Positions 7,129 through 15,939 of a DNA stretch of 45,570 nt are shown one piece after another. Each line of letters opens with the position of its first letter. The stretch's first letter is position 1. Both the position numbers and the translations under genes were made by a program. The stretch comes from Thalassovita sp. (lineage in GTDB: Bacteria; Pseudomonadota; Alphaproteobacteria; Rhodobacterales; Rhodobacteraceae). The DNA lies in NCBI GenBank assembly GCA_029212905.1, contig JARGPB010000022.1:1-45570 (forward strand), written 5' to 3'. A model generated the notes under the pieces. It was not told the DNA's origin, searched no databases, and was given only the letters and a program-made list of their open reading frames with translations.

Positions 7129-9315
7129 ATGACGTTACAGGGCGGCAATACGCGCTCATCTTTCACCGGCGCAGGTAATCGCGGGACCAATACGCACCTT
7201 CTGAGGGGCGGGGTCATGGCATTGTTGCTGTCGTCCAGCGCAGCACTGGCACAAGAGGTGCCGTTTTACGGATTATACGGGACGCCAGGGCTGATCGACA
7301 TGCCTTCGGCGGATACCGCACCGGACGCAACGCTGTCGGCGACCTACTCGCATTTTGCCGGTACGTCGCGCAATACGTTGACCTTTCAGGCCACGCCGCG
7401 CCTGACGGCCAGTTTCCGCTATACCGCAATCAAGGACCTGTATCTGCGCGGCTGGGATCGGGATACCTATTACGACCGCAGCTTTGACATGCAGTACCTG
7501 CTGGTGCGCGAAACGGACAGCTTACCCGCTGTTTCAATCGGCCTGCGGGACTTTATCGGCACGGGGCTCTATGGCAGCGAATATATCGTCGCCAGCAAGA
7601 ACGTCTCGCCGCGCTTGCGCCTGACCGGTGGTGTCGGCTGGGGCCGTCTGGGCAGCTATGGCGCGATGGGCTCGACCGGAACCCGCCCCACCGAAGTGAT
7701 CGGCGAAGGCGGCATCCCGACCTATGATCGCTGGTTCCGTGGTGATTTCGCGGCCTTTGGCGGCGTTGCATGGAAGGCCACGGATCAGCTGACCCTGAAG
7801 GCCGAGTATTCCACCGACGCCTATGACACTGAACAACAAAGCGGCACCAACAGCGGCGTCAGCTATGGCCCCGTGTTCGAACGCAAATCGCCTTGGAACT
7901 TTGGTATTGATTACCGGATGCGCAGCGGTGCGCAGCTGTCGCTTTATTCGTTGTACGGGACCGAGGTCGGCGCGCTGGTTACAGTGCATTCGAACCCTCA
8001 CCGTGCGGCCTACCCCAGCGGCTCTGAGCAAGCCCCGTGGCCTGTCAAACCACGCAAGGCCTCTGAACGTGCGGATCTGGGGTGGCAAACCAACACCAAT
8101 CTGGTTGACGGCCTGCCCATGCGGATGCGCCGTTCGCTCGAGAGCCAGGGCCTGCGCTATGAAGGCATGGACATTTCGGCAACCAAAGCCACGCTGAGGC
8201 TGGGTAACTCGCGCTATGGTGACGAACCCGAGGCCATCGGGCGTGCGGCCCGTGCGATGTCGCGGGTCTTGCCCGGTTCGGTTGAGACCTTTGTTATCGT
8301 GCCCGTGGTCGGTGGAATGGCCATGTCAGCCATCACCCTGCGCCGCAGCGATCTTGAGCGGCTGGAAAACGCCCCCGCAGATCAAATGCTGGCCCGCGTC
8401 AAAATCCAAGAAGGTTTCGGACAGGCCCCCGCGCTGGAAGGCGGCATCGAAAAGCGCCTGAGCTGGGGCATCGCGCCGTATATGGATCTCAGCGTCTTTG
8501 ACCCCGACAACCCGGTCCGGGCCGATCTGGGCATTCGCGCCAAAGCAAGCTATCAGATTTCGCCCAGCCTTGTGCTGTCCGGCTCGATCACCAAGAAACT
8601 GTCGGGCAACCTGGACTCGGTCACCCGCGAGGTGCCTTCGGGGCTTCCGCGCGTCCGCACCGACTATGCGGAATACAGCCGTCAGGGTGATCCAGCGCTG
8701 GAATATCTGACGCTGGCGCACTATGGCCGCCCCGGCAAAAACCTCTATAGCCGCGTTACAATGGGCTATCTTGAGGCGATGTATGCCGGTGTTTCGGGCG
8801 AAGTATTGTGGAAACCGGTTGGCAGCCGTCTGGCGCTTGGCGCCGAGTTGAACTGGGTGCGCCCACGCGACTTTGATCAACTGTTTGACCTGCGCAGCAA
8901 TGTCACCTCGTCCGGTACGATCCCGGAACTGAACGGACATGTGTCCGCCTATTATGATTTCGGCAACGGGTTCCATGGCCAGCTGGATGTGGGCCGCTAT
9001 CTGGCGGGTGATCTGGGCGCGACCGTGTCGCTGGACCGTGAATTCGCCAACGGCTGGCGCGTCGGGGCCTATGCTACCTTTACCGACGCTCAGATCGACG
9101 ATTTTGGCGAAGGGTCATTTGACAAGGGTCTGCGCCTGACGGTTCCGTTTGGCTGGGCCTTTGGCAAACCCTCGCGCAACAGCAATTCCATCGCAATCCA
9201 GTCGCTGACCCGCGACGGCGGCGCACGGTTGAACGTAAACGACCGACTGTATCCGATGGTCCGAGATTACCACCAGCCCGAGCTGGCAAAAGAATGGGGA
9301 CGTTTCTGGCGATGA
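7129..9315 (+). CDS. yjbH: YjbH-domain outer-membrane lipo/beta-barrel protein (exopolysaccharide-associated)
   Basis: 728 residues. Exported protein with a signal-peptide-like start (Arg-rich stretch, then MALLLSSSAALAQ) followed by FYGLYGTPGLIDMPSAD, the hallmark of YjbH proteins. The rest alternates short polar and aromatic strands, as in outer-membrane barrels, for example RLTGGVGWGRLGSYG, ASFRYTAIKDLYLRGW and LDVGRYLAGDLGATVSLDREF. In E. coli the yjbEFGH operon affects exopolysaccharide production; here only YjbH and YjbF are present. The start at 7129 has a poor SD; ATG 7216 has a better one (GAGGGGCGGGG) but would leave a very short signal peptide without basic residues, so 7129 is kept with caution. 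Stop codon overlaps the yjbF start. Confidence 0.85.
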   Translation: MTLQGGNTRSSFTGAGNRGTNTHLLRGGVMALLLSSSAALAQEVPFYGLYGTPGLIDMPSADTAPDATLSATYSHFAGTSRNTLTFQATPRLTASFRYTAIKDLYLRGWDRDTYYDRSFDMQYLLVRETDSLPAVSIGLRDFIGTGLYGSEYIVASKNVSPRLRLTGGVGWGRLGSYGAMGSTGTRPTEVIGEGGIPTYDRWFRGDFAAFGGVAWKATDQLTLKAEYSTDAYDTEQQSGTNSGVSYGPVFERKSPWNFGIDYRMRSGAQLSLYSLYGTEVGALVTVHSNPHRAAYPSGSEQAPWPVKPRKASERADLGWQTNTNLVDGLPMRMRRSLESQGLRYEGMDISATKATLRLGNSRYGDEPEAIGRAARAMSRVLPGSVETFVIVPVVGGMAMSAITLRRSDLERLENAPADQMLARVKIQEGFGQAPALEGGIEKRLSWGIAPYMDLSVFDPDNPVRADLGIRAKASYQISPSLVLSGSITKKLSGNLDSVTREVPSGLPRVRTDYAEYSRQGDPALEYLTLAHYGRPGKNLYSRVTMGYLEAMYAGVSGEVLWKPVGSRLALGAELNWVRPRDFDQLFDLRSNVTSSGTIPELNGHVSAYYDFGNGFHGQLDVGRYLAGDLGATVSLDREFANGWRVGAYATFTDAQIDDFGEGSFDKGLRLTVPFGWAFGKPSRNSNSIAIQSLTRDGGARLNVNDRLYPMVRDYHQPELAKEWGRFWR

Positions 9316-9992
9316 CTTTCAAAACTGCCATGAAATTGCCGATGCTGGCGCTGGCTTCGGCGCTGATGCTGGCTGGATGCAGCAATGACCCGAACCAAGG
9401 CGCGGTGCTGAAATCCTTGAAGGCCGAGTTCTCGAAAATCGGCAAGAAATCAACCCCCGCGACTGTGTCAAAATCCGACGTCTCGCGCGTGTTAAGCCAG
9501 ACCAGCGGTCCAGTTTCGCAGATTGTTCAGTCCAATCTGGGCGACATCACGGTGATCTTGGTCCACATTGAAACCAACGGGCCCTACAAGACCTATGCGA
9601 GCGCCTCAAAGCAGACCGTGACCTTCCGTCAGGGCCTGGTGACGGCGACACGCGGGTTGGGCAATGACATGATGTCCGCCCAGGCTGCGGGGACGCTTAG
9701 CCTGATTTCTGGGCGCCGCTCAGGAACCTCCAAACGGACATTGCGCTATCTGGATGGGGCGAACGACGTGATCGCGTTTGAATTTGACTGCCAGATGAAA
9801 GTGGTCGGATCGGGGCGCGTCAATCAGGGCGTCGTGTCTGCCAACACCACCAAGATGACCGAGCACTGCGTGGCTCCTACCCGTGAATTCACCAACACCT
9901 ACGAAGTGGATTCGCGCGGGATGATCCTGTCCTCGAAACAGTGGGTCAGCCCGATCCAAGGATATTTCGATATTAGCGTCCTGCGCCGTTAA
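9312..9992 (+). CDS. yjbF: YjbF-family lipoprotein
   Basis: 226 residues, starting at the ATG of an ATGA overlap with the yjbH stop, so translation is probably coupled. Residues 1-22 are a lipoprotein signal peptide; the lipobox LMLAGC places the acylated cysteine at C23. The mature part has IVQSNLGDITVILVHIETNGPYKTY and QTVTFRQGLVTATRGLGNDMMSA, typical of the YjbF (GfcB-like) family. It should sit at the inner face of the outer membrane as partner of the barrel protein YjbH in exopolysaccharide assembly or export. Usually YjbF precedes YjbH in enterobacteria; here the order is reversed. A bidirectional terminator follows at 10012-10039. Confidence 0.88.
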   Translation: MTFKTAMKLPMLALASALMLAGCSNDPNQGAVLKSLKAEFSKIGKKSTPATVSKSDVSRVLSQTSGPVSQIVQSNLGDITVILVHIETNGPYKTYASASKQTVTFRQGLVTATRGLGNDMMSAQAAGTLSLISGRRSGTSKRTLRYLDGANDVIAFEFDCQMKVVGSGRVNQGVVSANTTKMTEHCVAPTREFTNTYEVDSRGMILSSKQWVSPIQGYFDISVLRR

Positions 9993-10011
9993 GCTCAGAC
10001 ACCGAAACAAC

Positions 10012-10039
10012 AAAAAGGCGCAGAACCCTGCGCCTTTTT
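10012..10039. terminator. Bidirectional terminator between yjbF and ychF
   Basis: A 12-bp stem AAAAAGGCGCAG (10012-10023) / CTGCGCCTTTTT (10028-10039) with a 4-nt AACC loop sits between two convergent gene ends. A and T runs on opposite sides allow it to end transcripts from both strands. Confidence 0.92.
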
Positions 10040-10063
10040 CTGTTTCTTATGGATGGCAAAGCC

Positions 10064-11161
10064 TTAGGTATTGAACAGGAAATGCATGACGTCACCGTCC
10101 TGCACCACATATCCTTTGCCCTCGGCCCGCAGCTTACCGGTTTCACGCGCCTTGGTTTCCCCACCGCAGGCGATGTAATCGTCAAAGGCGATGGTTTCAG
10201 CGCGGATAAAGCCCTTCTCGAAATCACCGTGGATCACACCCGCCGCCTGCGGCGCGGCCGTGCCAACACGGATCGTCCAGGCGCGGGCCTCTTTCGGGCC
10301 GACGGTGAAATACGTTTCCAAGTGCAGCAATTCGTACCCGGCGCGGATCAGCCGGTCCAAGCCAGCCTCTTCAAGGCCCATTTCGTCCAGGAACATGGTC
10401 GCTTCGTCATCGTCCAGCTGGCTGATCTCTTCTTCGATCTGCGCCGAGATGATGACGTGGCTGTTGCCCTGCGACGCAGCCATTTCGGCCACGGCCGTCG
10501 AGAAGGCGTTGCCCTCCGCCGCTTCGGATTCGCCCACGTTGCAGACATAGAGAACCGGCTTGCTGGTCAGCAGTTGCAGTAGGCTCCAGGCTTTGGCGTC
10601 GTCGGCGTCTACCTCGACCAAGCGGGCCGGTTTGCCGTCTTCCAGCATCGCTTGCGCGGCGGCCAGCAGGCGATCTTGCTGCTGGGCCTCTTTGTCGTTG
10701 CCCTTCAGCTTGCGCACAAGATTGGCACGGCGTTTTTCGATGCTTTCCAGATCGGCCAGCATCAGCTCGGTTTCGATCGTTTCCGCGTCAGCCACCGGAT
10801 CAACGCGGCCGTCCACATGAGTCACGTCGCCGTCTTCGAAACAGCGCAGCACATGAGCGATGGCATCGGTTTCACGAATGTTCGCCAGGAACTGGTTGCC
10901 CAGCCCCTCGCCCTTGGAGGCGCCTTTGACCAGGCCGGCGATGTCCACAAAGGTCATCCGGGTGGGGATGATCTGTTTCGATCCGGCAATCGCGGCCAGC
11001 CGATCTAACCGCGCGTCCGGCACGGCTACATCGCCCACGTTGGGCTCGATCGTGCAGAACGGAAAATTCGCAGCCTGCGCGGCGGCGGTTTTCGTCAGTG
11101 CGTTGAACAGGGTGGACTTGCCTACATTCGGCAGTCCGACAATACCCATCTTAAAGCCCAT
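10064..11161 (-). CDS. ychF: Redox-regulated ATPase YchF (OLA1/Obg-like)
   Basis: Translation-factor GTPase family member that prefers ATP, associated with ribosomes and stress response. 365 residues, the normal length; ATG at 11161 behind CGGAGG. The P-loop GLPNVGKST is at residues 9-17, switch II reads DIAGLVKGASKGEG, and the nucleotide-specificity motif is NVGE (in YVCNVGESE) in place of NKxD, the known hallmark of ATP preference. The C-terminal TGS domain (LETYFTVGPKEARAWTIRVG, then the terminal DGDVMHFLFNT) is complete. Divergent from trpA. Confidence 0.97.
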   Translation of the reverse strand: MGFKMGIVGLPNVGKSTLFNALTKTAAAQAANFPFCTIEPNVGDVAVPDARLDRLAAIAGSKQIIPTRMTFVDIAGLVKGASKGEGLGNQFLANIRETDAIAHVLRCFEDGDVTHVDGRVDPVADAETIETELMLADLESIEKRRANLVRKLKGNDKEAQQQDRLLAAAQAMLEDGKPARLVEVDADDAKAWSLLQLLTSKPVLYVCNVGESEAAEGNAFSTAVAEMAASQGNSHVIISAQIEEEISQLDDDEATMFLDEMGLEEAGLDRLIRAGYELLHLETYFTVGPKEARAWTIRVGTAAPQAAGVIHGDFEKGFIRAETIAFDDYIACGGETKARETGKLRAEGKGYVVQDGDVMHFLFNT

Positions 11162-11344
11162 CTGCGGCCTCCGTCATATACGTTTCGCTGCTCTTAGAAC
11201 GCGCGGTGCTGCATGGCAAGGCCGCGCCGCGCCCCCTGCCCCTTGGAAATTGCGGTTTCCGCCCTGCAAACCATTGAGTTCCGCCCTCATTTGCGGCACA
11301 TCGGGGCAAGCCAAGAACACCCGCGAAAAACAAGGGAACCCGGT

Positions 11345-12136
11345 ATGACTCGTATCGACGCCAAATTCGCCGCCCTGAACGCCGAGGGCAAGAAAGCCTT
11401 CGTCGCCTATATCATGGCCGGAGACCCGGATTATGACACTTCGCTAGAGGTGCTGAAAGGCCTGCCCGCTGCGGGCGTTGATATCATCGAACTGGGCCAG
11501 CCCTTTACCGACCCGATGGCCGATGGGCCTACGATCCAGTTGGCCGGACAACGCGCCCTAGAGGCGGGACAGACCCTGCAAAAAACGCTGGATATGGCGG
11601 CAGAGTTTCGCAAAACCGACGACACTACGCCGATTGTGATGATGGGCTATTACAACCCGATCTTTAATCGTGGCGTGGATCAGTTCCTGGCCGATTGCAA
11701 AGAGGTCGGCATTGACGGGCTAATCGTTGTGGACCTGCCCCCCGAAGAGGATGACGAGCTGTGCATCCCCGCGCAAAAGGCCGGATTGAATTTCATCCGG
11801 CTGGCAACCCCTACGACGGATGACGCGCGCCTGCCGACCGTCCTGCAAAATACCAGCGGCTTTGTGTATTATGTCTCGATCACCGGGATCACCGGGGCGG
11901 CTGCGGCCGAGGCGACGGATGTGGCCCCCGAAGTGGCACGGATCAAGGCCCAAACCGATTTGCCGGTTATCGTGGGCTTTGGAATCCGGTCGCCCGAGAC
12001 ATCGCAGTCTATTGCCAGCGTGGCGGATGGTTGCGTGGTCGGGTCGGCCATCGTGGGCGAGCTGGCATCGGGTAAACCCGTGTCCGAGGTTCTGGCTTTC
12101 GTGAAATCCCTGGCCGATGGCGCTCACCGCGCTTGA
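11345..12136 (+). CDS. trpA: Tryptophan synthase alpha chain
   Basis: Cleaves indole-3-glycerol phosphate to indole and glyceraldehyde 3-phosphate; the indole passes to TrpB. 263 residues from ATG 11345 with SD AAGGGAA. Catalytic Glu49 (IIELGQPF) and Asp60 (FTDPMADGPT) fall at the same positions as in the E. coli enzyme, and the phosphate-binding segments GITG and VGFGIRSPE are present. It is not in an operon with trpB, which lies 7 kb away on the other strand beside trpF. A repeat element of two hairpins begins 8 bp after its stop. Confidence 0.97.
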   Translation: MTRIDAKFAALNAEGKKAFVAYIMAGDPDYDTSLEVLKGLPAAGVDIIELGQPFTDPMADGPTIQLAGQRALEAGQTLQKTLDMAAEFRKTDDTTPIVMMGYYNPIFNRGVDQFLADCKEVGIDGLIVVDLPPEEDDELCIPAQKAGLNFIRLATPTTDDARLPTVLQNTSGFVYYVSITGITGAAAAEATDVAPEVARIKAQTDLPVIVGFGIRSPETSQSIASVADGCVVGSAIVGELASGKPVSEVLAFVKSLADGAHRA

Positions 12137-12144
12137 TCCAGTAG

Positions 12145-12206
12145 AGCGCCTGCGGCGCGCTGGATATCTCGTCTCCGGCCTTTGGCCGGAGCCTCGGGAT
12201 TGGCGC
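12145..12206 (+). repeat. Intergenic double-hairpin repeat, copy 1 (after trpA)
   Basis: Begins 8 nt after the trpA stop. Hairpin 1 is GCGCC-TGC-GGCGC (12146-12158), then GATATCTCGTC, then hairpin 2, CTCCGGCC-TTT-GGCCGGAG (12173-12191, perfect 8-bp stem), then CCTCGGGATTGGCGC. The same order of blocks recurs at 38679-38741, and the first half recurs inverted next to fabI. It probably serves as a transcript end between convergent genes, although there is no T run. Confidence 0.8.
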
Positions 12207-12212
12207 GTGAAT

Positions 12213-12989
12213 TCAGGCCAGAATCACATCCAACAGCATCATCAAGATCAACCCGAAGATTAGGCCCGTTGTAGCCTTGTTCTGATGCCCATATCGGTGG
12301 GTTTCAGGGATAATTTCGTGACTGATAATATATAGCATAGCCCCGGCAGCGAAGGTCAGTCCCAGAGGCAGGACGTAAACCGAGATGTGGATCAGAGCCA
12401 CCCCCAGCAAGCCACCCACAGGCTCAACGAGCCCCGTCAGCATGGCGATCAGGAACGACCGGGACTTGCTGTAGCCCTGGCCACGCAGGGCAAGCGCAAC
12501 AGCCAGCCCCTCGGGGGCATTTTGCAGGCCGATTCCAGTAGCAAGTGACAAGCCATTCGTGACATCTCCGCCACCGAAGCCGATGCCGACGGCCATGCCT
12601 TCGGGGAAATTATGGATGGTGATCGCAATTACGAACAGCCAGATTTTCGGCAGCGCCCCCGGATCAGCCCCCTCTGGGCCAACGATGAAGTGCTCGTGCG
12701 GAAGGGTTTCATTCATCCAGGCCACCAGCGCGGCCCCCAATGCAATCCCCAGCCCCGCCAGCAACGCAGCTGCTGGGACGGAACCGTAGATCTGTGTCCC
12801 AGCGTCTATCCCCGGCAAGATCAGCGAGAAAAACGAAGCCGAGATCATTACCCCCGCCGCAAACCCCAGCATTGCGTCATTCGCTCCACGCCCGATGTCG
12901 CGGCCAAACAGGACCGGGATTGCCCCCACAGCTGTCATCATACCCGCCCCAAGGCTGGCGAGAACGCCGATCAAGATAATGTTGTCCAT
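12213..12989 (-). CDS. ZIP-family divalent metal transporter
   Basis: Inner-membrane importer of zinc and related metals. 258 residues from MDNIILIG (12989); an in-frame extension to 13028 exists and neither start has a strong SD. About eight membrane segments are visible. The metal-site helices are complete: HNFPEG at 126-131 (helix IV) and QNAPEG at 156-161 (helix V), with GLVEPVGG at 187-194. A His-containing loop (NETLPHEHFIVGPEG) lies between helices III and IV. It resembles ZupT/GufA-type members. Faces away from the lldD-like gene, sharing the 12990-13125 intergenic region; no Zur-like site was recognised there. Confidence 0.9.
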   Translation of the reverse strand: MDNIILIGVLASLGAGMMTAVGAIPVLFGRDIGRGANDAMLGFAAGVMISASFFSLILPGIDAGTQIYGSVPAAALLAGLGIALGAALVAWMNETLPHEHFIVGPEGADPGALPKIWLFVIAITIHNFPEGMAVGIGFGGGDVTNGLSLATGIGLQNAPEGLAVALALRGQGYSKSRSFLIAMLTGLVEPVGGLLGVALIHISVYVLPLGLTFAAGAMLYIISHEIIPETHRYGHQNKATTGLIFGLILMMLLDVILA

Positions 12990-13102
12990 GTTTTGCCCAT
13001 CACTCTGCCTGGAGGCACCGTTCATCAATCACGGATCAGGCGCAAGTCAGACCGCAGGTCAGGCCTAATGTGCCGGATTAGGCATTGCCCTTAGCGCCCC
13101 TT

Positions 13103-13125
13103 ATTGGTAAGGAAATCTCACCAAT
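13103..13125. promoter_or_regulatory. Perfect palindrome ATTGGT-N11-ACCAAT abutting the lldD start (candidate operator)
   Basis: ATTGGT (13103-13108) and ACCAAT (13120-13125) are exact inverse halves, the second ending at the base before the ATG at 13126. GntR-family LldR/PdhR regulators recognise TTGGT/ACCAA half-sites, usually 3 bp apart. Here the spacing is 11, so assignment to that family is tentative. A protein bound here would cover the ribosome-binding region and probably transcription start-proximal DNA. Confidence 0.4.
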
Positions 13126-14310
13126 ATGAGCAAGAAGGCCCATGCCATGCCTGTCATCACCTGCATTGACGATCTTAAGCGCCTGTACGAACGCCGCGTC
13201 CCGCGCATGTTCTTTGACTACGCCGAAAGCGGTAGCTGGACAGAGCAGACTTTCCGCGAGAACACCTCGGATTTCGACGACATCAGACTGCGGCAGCGCG
13301 TTGCGGTGGACATGACCGGGCGGTCCACCAAGACCCAGATGATCGGCGAAGACGTCGCGATGCCGGTCGCGCTGGCCCCCGTAGGCCTGACCGGAATGCA
13401 ATGCGCCGACGGCGAGATCAAAGCCGCCCGCGCTGCTGAAAAATTCGGCGTGCCATTCACCCTGTCGACGATGTCGATCAACTCGATCGAGGATGTGGCC
13501 GAGGCAACGACCAAACCCTTTTGGTTCCAGATGTATACGATGCGCGACCAGGATTATGTGCGCCGCCTGATCCAACGGGCCAAGGACGCGAAATGTTCGG
13601 CGCTGGTGATCACGCTGGACCTGCAAATTCTGGGGCAGCGCCACAAGGACCTGAAAAACGGCTTGTCCGCCCCGCCTAAACTGACCGCAAAAACCATTGC
13701 CAACCTCATGACAAAATGGAGCTGGGGTATCGGAATGCTGGGCGCCAAACGCCGTCATTTCGGCAATGTCGTCGGCCATGTCGAGGGGATCTCGGATGCG
13801 GCTGATCTGGGTTCGTGGACGGCCGAACAGTTCGACCCATCCCTGGACTGGGACAAAATCGCCAAGATCAAGGAAATGTGGGGCGGTAAGGTTATCCTCA
13901 AGGGGATTCTGGACGCCGACGACGCCAAAATGGCGCTGAGCGTCGGGGCAGATGCGATCATCGTGTCCAACCATGGCGGGCGGCAACTGGACGGGGCGCA
14001 AAGCTCGATCAAGGCGCTGCCCGCGATTTTGGACGCGGTTGGCGACCAGATCGAGGTCCATCTGGATAGCGGTATCCGCAAGGGCCAGGACATCCTGAAA
14101 GCTGTCGCCATGGGCGCCAAGGGCACTTATATCGGGCGCTCCTTCGTCTATGGGCTGGGCGCAATGGGCGAAAAAGGTGTCACCACCGCGTTGGAAATCC
14201 TGCACAAGGAAATGGACGTCTCGATGGCCCTGTGCGGGCGGCGTTCGATCGCGGAACTGGATCGGTCGATCCTGATGATCCCACAGGATTTCAGCGGCCG
14301 CTGGCAATAA
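13126..14310 (+). CDS. lldD: FMN-dependent L-lactate dehydrogenase (alpha-hydroxy-acid oxidase family)
   Basis: Oxidises L-lactate to pyruvate, passing electrons to quinone. 394 residues from ATG 13126; ATG 13147 (MPVIT, SD GAAGG) is an equally possible start. The family landmarks are present: FDYAESGSWTEQTFREN near the N-terminus, LAPVGLTGMQ (FMN), LSTMSINSIEDV, FWFQMYTMRDQ, VITLDLQILGQRHKD and the catalytic histidine in VSNHGGRQLDG, then HLDSGIRKGQDILKA and YIGRSFVYGLGA binding FMN phosphate. Paralogues acting on other 2-hydroxy acids cannot be excluded. No lactate permease or regulator is adjacent. Ends in a strong terminator. Confidence 0.88.
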   Translation: MSKKAHAMPVITCIDDLKRLYERRVPRMFFDYAESGSWTEQTFRENTSDFDDIRLRQRVAVDMTGRSTKTQMIGEDVAMPVALAPVGLTGMQCADGEIKAARAAEKFGVPFTLSTMSINSIEDVAEATTKPFWFQMYTMRDQDYVRRLIQRAKDAKCSALVITLDLQILGQRHKDLKNGLSAPPKLTAKTIANLMTKWSWGIGMLGAKRRHFGNVVGHVEGISDAADLGSWTAEQFDPSLDWDKIAKIKEMWGGKVILKGILDADDAKMALSVGADAIIVSNHGGRQLDGAQSSIKALPAILDAVGDQIEVHLDSGIRKGQDILKAVAMGAKGTYIGRSFVYGLGAMGEKGVTTALEILHKEMDVSMALCGRRSIAELDRSILMIPQDFSGRWQ

Positions 14311-14331
14311 TCCAGCCACAATGCGAAACCC

Positions 14332-14361
14332 GAAAAGACCCTTGTACAGAAGGGTCTTTTC
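14332..14361 (+). terminator. Rho-independent terminator after lldD
   Basis: GAAAAGACCCTT (14332-14343) pairs with AAGGGTCTTTTC (14350-14361) around a 6-nt loop, 21 bp after the stop. It separates lldD from the rplY leader. Confidence 0.9.
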
Positions 14362-14448
14362 AATTGATCCAGACTGGTCTATACGCGCGACTTCATGCGG
14401 GGATACAGCCTTGGAGGATCCCCCAATCGCAACTGTAGGAGAATTACA

Positions 14449-15078
14449 ATGGCTGGAGAAATTCCTGATCTTCAAGCTGAGGTCCGGACGGGGACAGGCA
14501 AGGGCGCCGCTCGTCAGGCACGTCGGGACGGCATGGTGCCGGGTATCGTTTTTGGTGGTGACGCCGATCCGCTGCCGATCAACATCCCTTTCAACGCGCT
14601 GTTCAAACGCCTGAAAGCCGGTCGTTTCAAGTCGACCCTGTTCAACATGAAAGTCGAAGGCCAAGAAGACGTCCGCGTCATCTGCCGCGACGTTCAGCGC
14701 GACGTTGTCAAAGACTTGCCGACCCACGTTGATTTCATGCGCCTGCGCCGCACCTCGCGCATCAGCCTGTTCATTCACGTGAACTTCGACAACCAGGAAA
14801 CTTGCCCGGGCATCAAGAAAGGTGGCGTTCTGACCATCGTTCGTCCCGAAGTCGAACTGGAAGTTCTGGCCGGCGATATCCCTGATCACATCACCGTTGA
14901 TCTGTCGAACGCACAGGTTGGCGACGTGCTGCACATCAGCGATGTCACCCTGCCCGAAGGCGCCAAACCGACCATCGACCGTGACTTCGTGATTGCGAAT
15001 ATTTCGGCTCCGTCGGGTCTGCGTTCGGAAGAGAACGAAGAAGAAGAAGGCGAAGAAGTCGCCGCAGCAGAAGAATAA
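14449..15078 (+). CDS. rplY: 50S ribosomal protein L25 (general stress protein Ctc type)
   Basis: Binds 5S rRNA in the large subunit. 209 residues from ATG 14449 with SD TAGGAG; the frame runs 18 codons further upstream without support. Long (Ctc/TL5) form: an N-terminal 5S-binding domain (GTGKGAARQARRDGMVPGIVFGG) followed by the C-terminal domain (VLTIVRPEVELEVLAGDIPDHITVDL shows the fold). It ends in a strongly acidic tail, residues about 190-209, mainly Glu. Followed by its own terminator and then pth, an arrangement common in bacteria. Confidence 0.96.
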   Translation: MAGEIPDLQAEVRTGTGKGAARQARRDGMVPGIVFGGDADPLPINIPFNALFKRLKAGRFKSTLFNMKVEGQEDVRVICRDVQRDVVKDLPTHVDFMRLRRTSRISLFIHVNFDNQETCPGIKKGGVLTIVRPEVELEVLAGDIPDHITVDLSNAQVGDVLHISDVTLPEGAKPTIDRDFVIANISAPSGLRSEENEEEEGEEVAAAEE

Positions 15079-15112
15079 TCTGCTTGCCACCCCACTTTTG
15101 GGGGACAGTATC

Positions 15113-15139
15113 AAGCGCGGCCCTCGGGTCGCGCTTTTT
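15113..15139 (+). terminator. Rho-independent terminator after rplY
   Basis: AAGCGCG (15113-15119) pairs with CGCGCTT (15130-15136), followed by a T run, 34 bp after the rplY stop. Read-through to pth remains possible. Confidence 0.8.
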
Positions 15140-15199
15140 CCGTTTCAGTCTGATTGATTTTCGCGGATACTGCGCCGCGCCAGAACAGGGATGATCGAC

Positions 15200-15880
15200 A
15201 TGCAGCTTTGGGTGGGCCTGGGAAATCCGGGTGCGAAATACGCAGGAAACCGGCATAATATCGGGTTTATGGCGCTGGATCGTGTGGCCGAGGACCACGG
15301 GTTTGCCCCTTGGCGTTCAAAATTTCAGGGCCAAATCACCGAAGGCCGTCTGGGTCGCGAAAAGGTCCTGCTGCTGAAGCCGGAAACCTTTATGAACCTC
15401 TCGGGCCAATCCGTCGGCGAGGCGATGCGGTTCTACAAGCTAACGCCGGACGACGTGACGGTATTCCATGACGAACTGGACCTGGCTCCTCGTAAGATCC
15501 GCCTGAAACAGGGCGGTGGCCACGCGGGGCACAACGGGTTGCGGTCCATCCATCAGCATATCGGGGCCGAATATGCCCGCGTCCGTCTGGGCATCGGCCA
15601 CCCAGGGCACAAGGATCGCGTGGCAAGCTATGTTCTGTCGGATTTCTCCAAGGCCGATCAGGACTGGCTGGACGATCAAATGCGTGGGATCAGCGACGGC
15701 GCCCCGATGCTGGCCGAGGGCGACGGGCCGAAGTTCCTGAATGCCGTGGCGCTACGCGTCGCCCCCGCGCGCTCCTCAAAGTCTCAGCCCAAAGACAGCC
15801 CCAAAACCGCCAAATCCGACGCCCCTGCGGCCGAAGACACCCGCTCGGCCATGGACAAGCTGCTGGACAAGTTCCGTTAA
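15200..15880 (+). CDS. pth: Peptidyl-tRNA hydrolase
   Basis: Releases the peptide from peptidyl-tRNA lost by stalled ribosomes. 226 residues from ATG 15200 (MQLWVGLGNPG), chosen over the ATG at 15191 because AGGGA lies at a proper distance only from the former. Catalytic His is in GNRHNIGF, catalytic Asp in FHDELDL, and tRNA-contacting segments MNLSGQSVG and GGGHAGHNGLRS are present. Beyond the usual ~190-residue enzyme there is a low-complexity Ser/Lys/Ala linker (about residues 192-212) and a short helix ending SAMDKLLDKFR, an extension commonly seen in alphaproteobacteria. Confidence 0.97.
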   Translation: MQLWVGLGNPGAKYAGNRHNIGFMALDRVAEDHGFAPWRSKFQGQITEGRLGREKVLLLKPETFMNLSGQSVGEAMRFYKLTPDDVTVFHDELDLAPRKIRLKQGGGHAGHNGLRSIHQHIGAEYARVRLGIGHPGHKDRVASYVLSDFSKADQDWLDDQMRGISDGAPMLAEGDGPKFLNAVALRVAPARSSKSQPKDSPKTAKSDAPAAEDTRSAMDKLLDKFR

Positions 15881-15939
15881 CAGGCTTGCCCGTGCCCTCT
15901 GTGTCGTGTTCCTATCCCCGCAAAAGGGGAGGACAGAAA

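Noticed and set aside
13078..15114. 678-residue open frame on the minus strand
   Set aside because: Runs antisense through both lldD and rplY, has no SD or recognisable domain, and is explained by codon bias.
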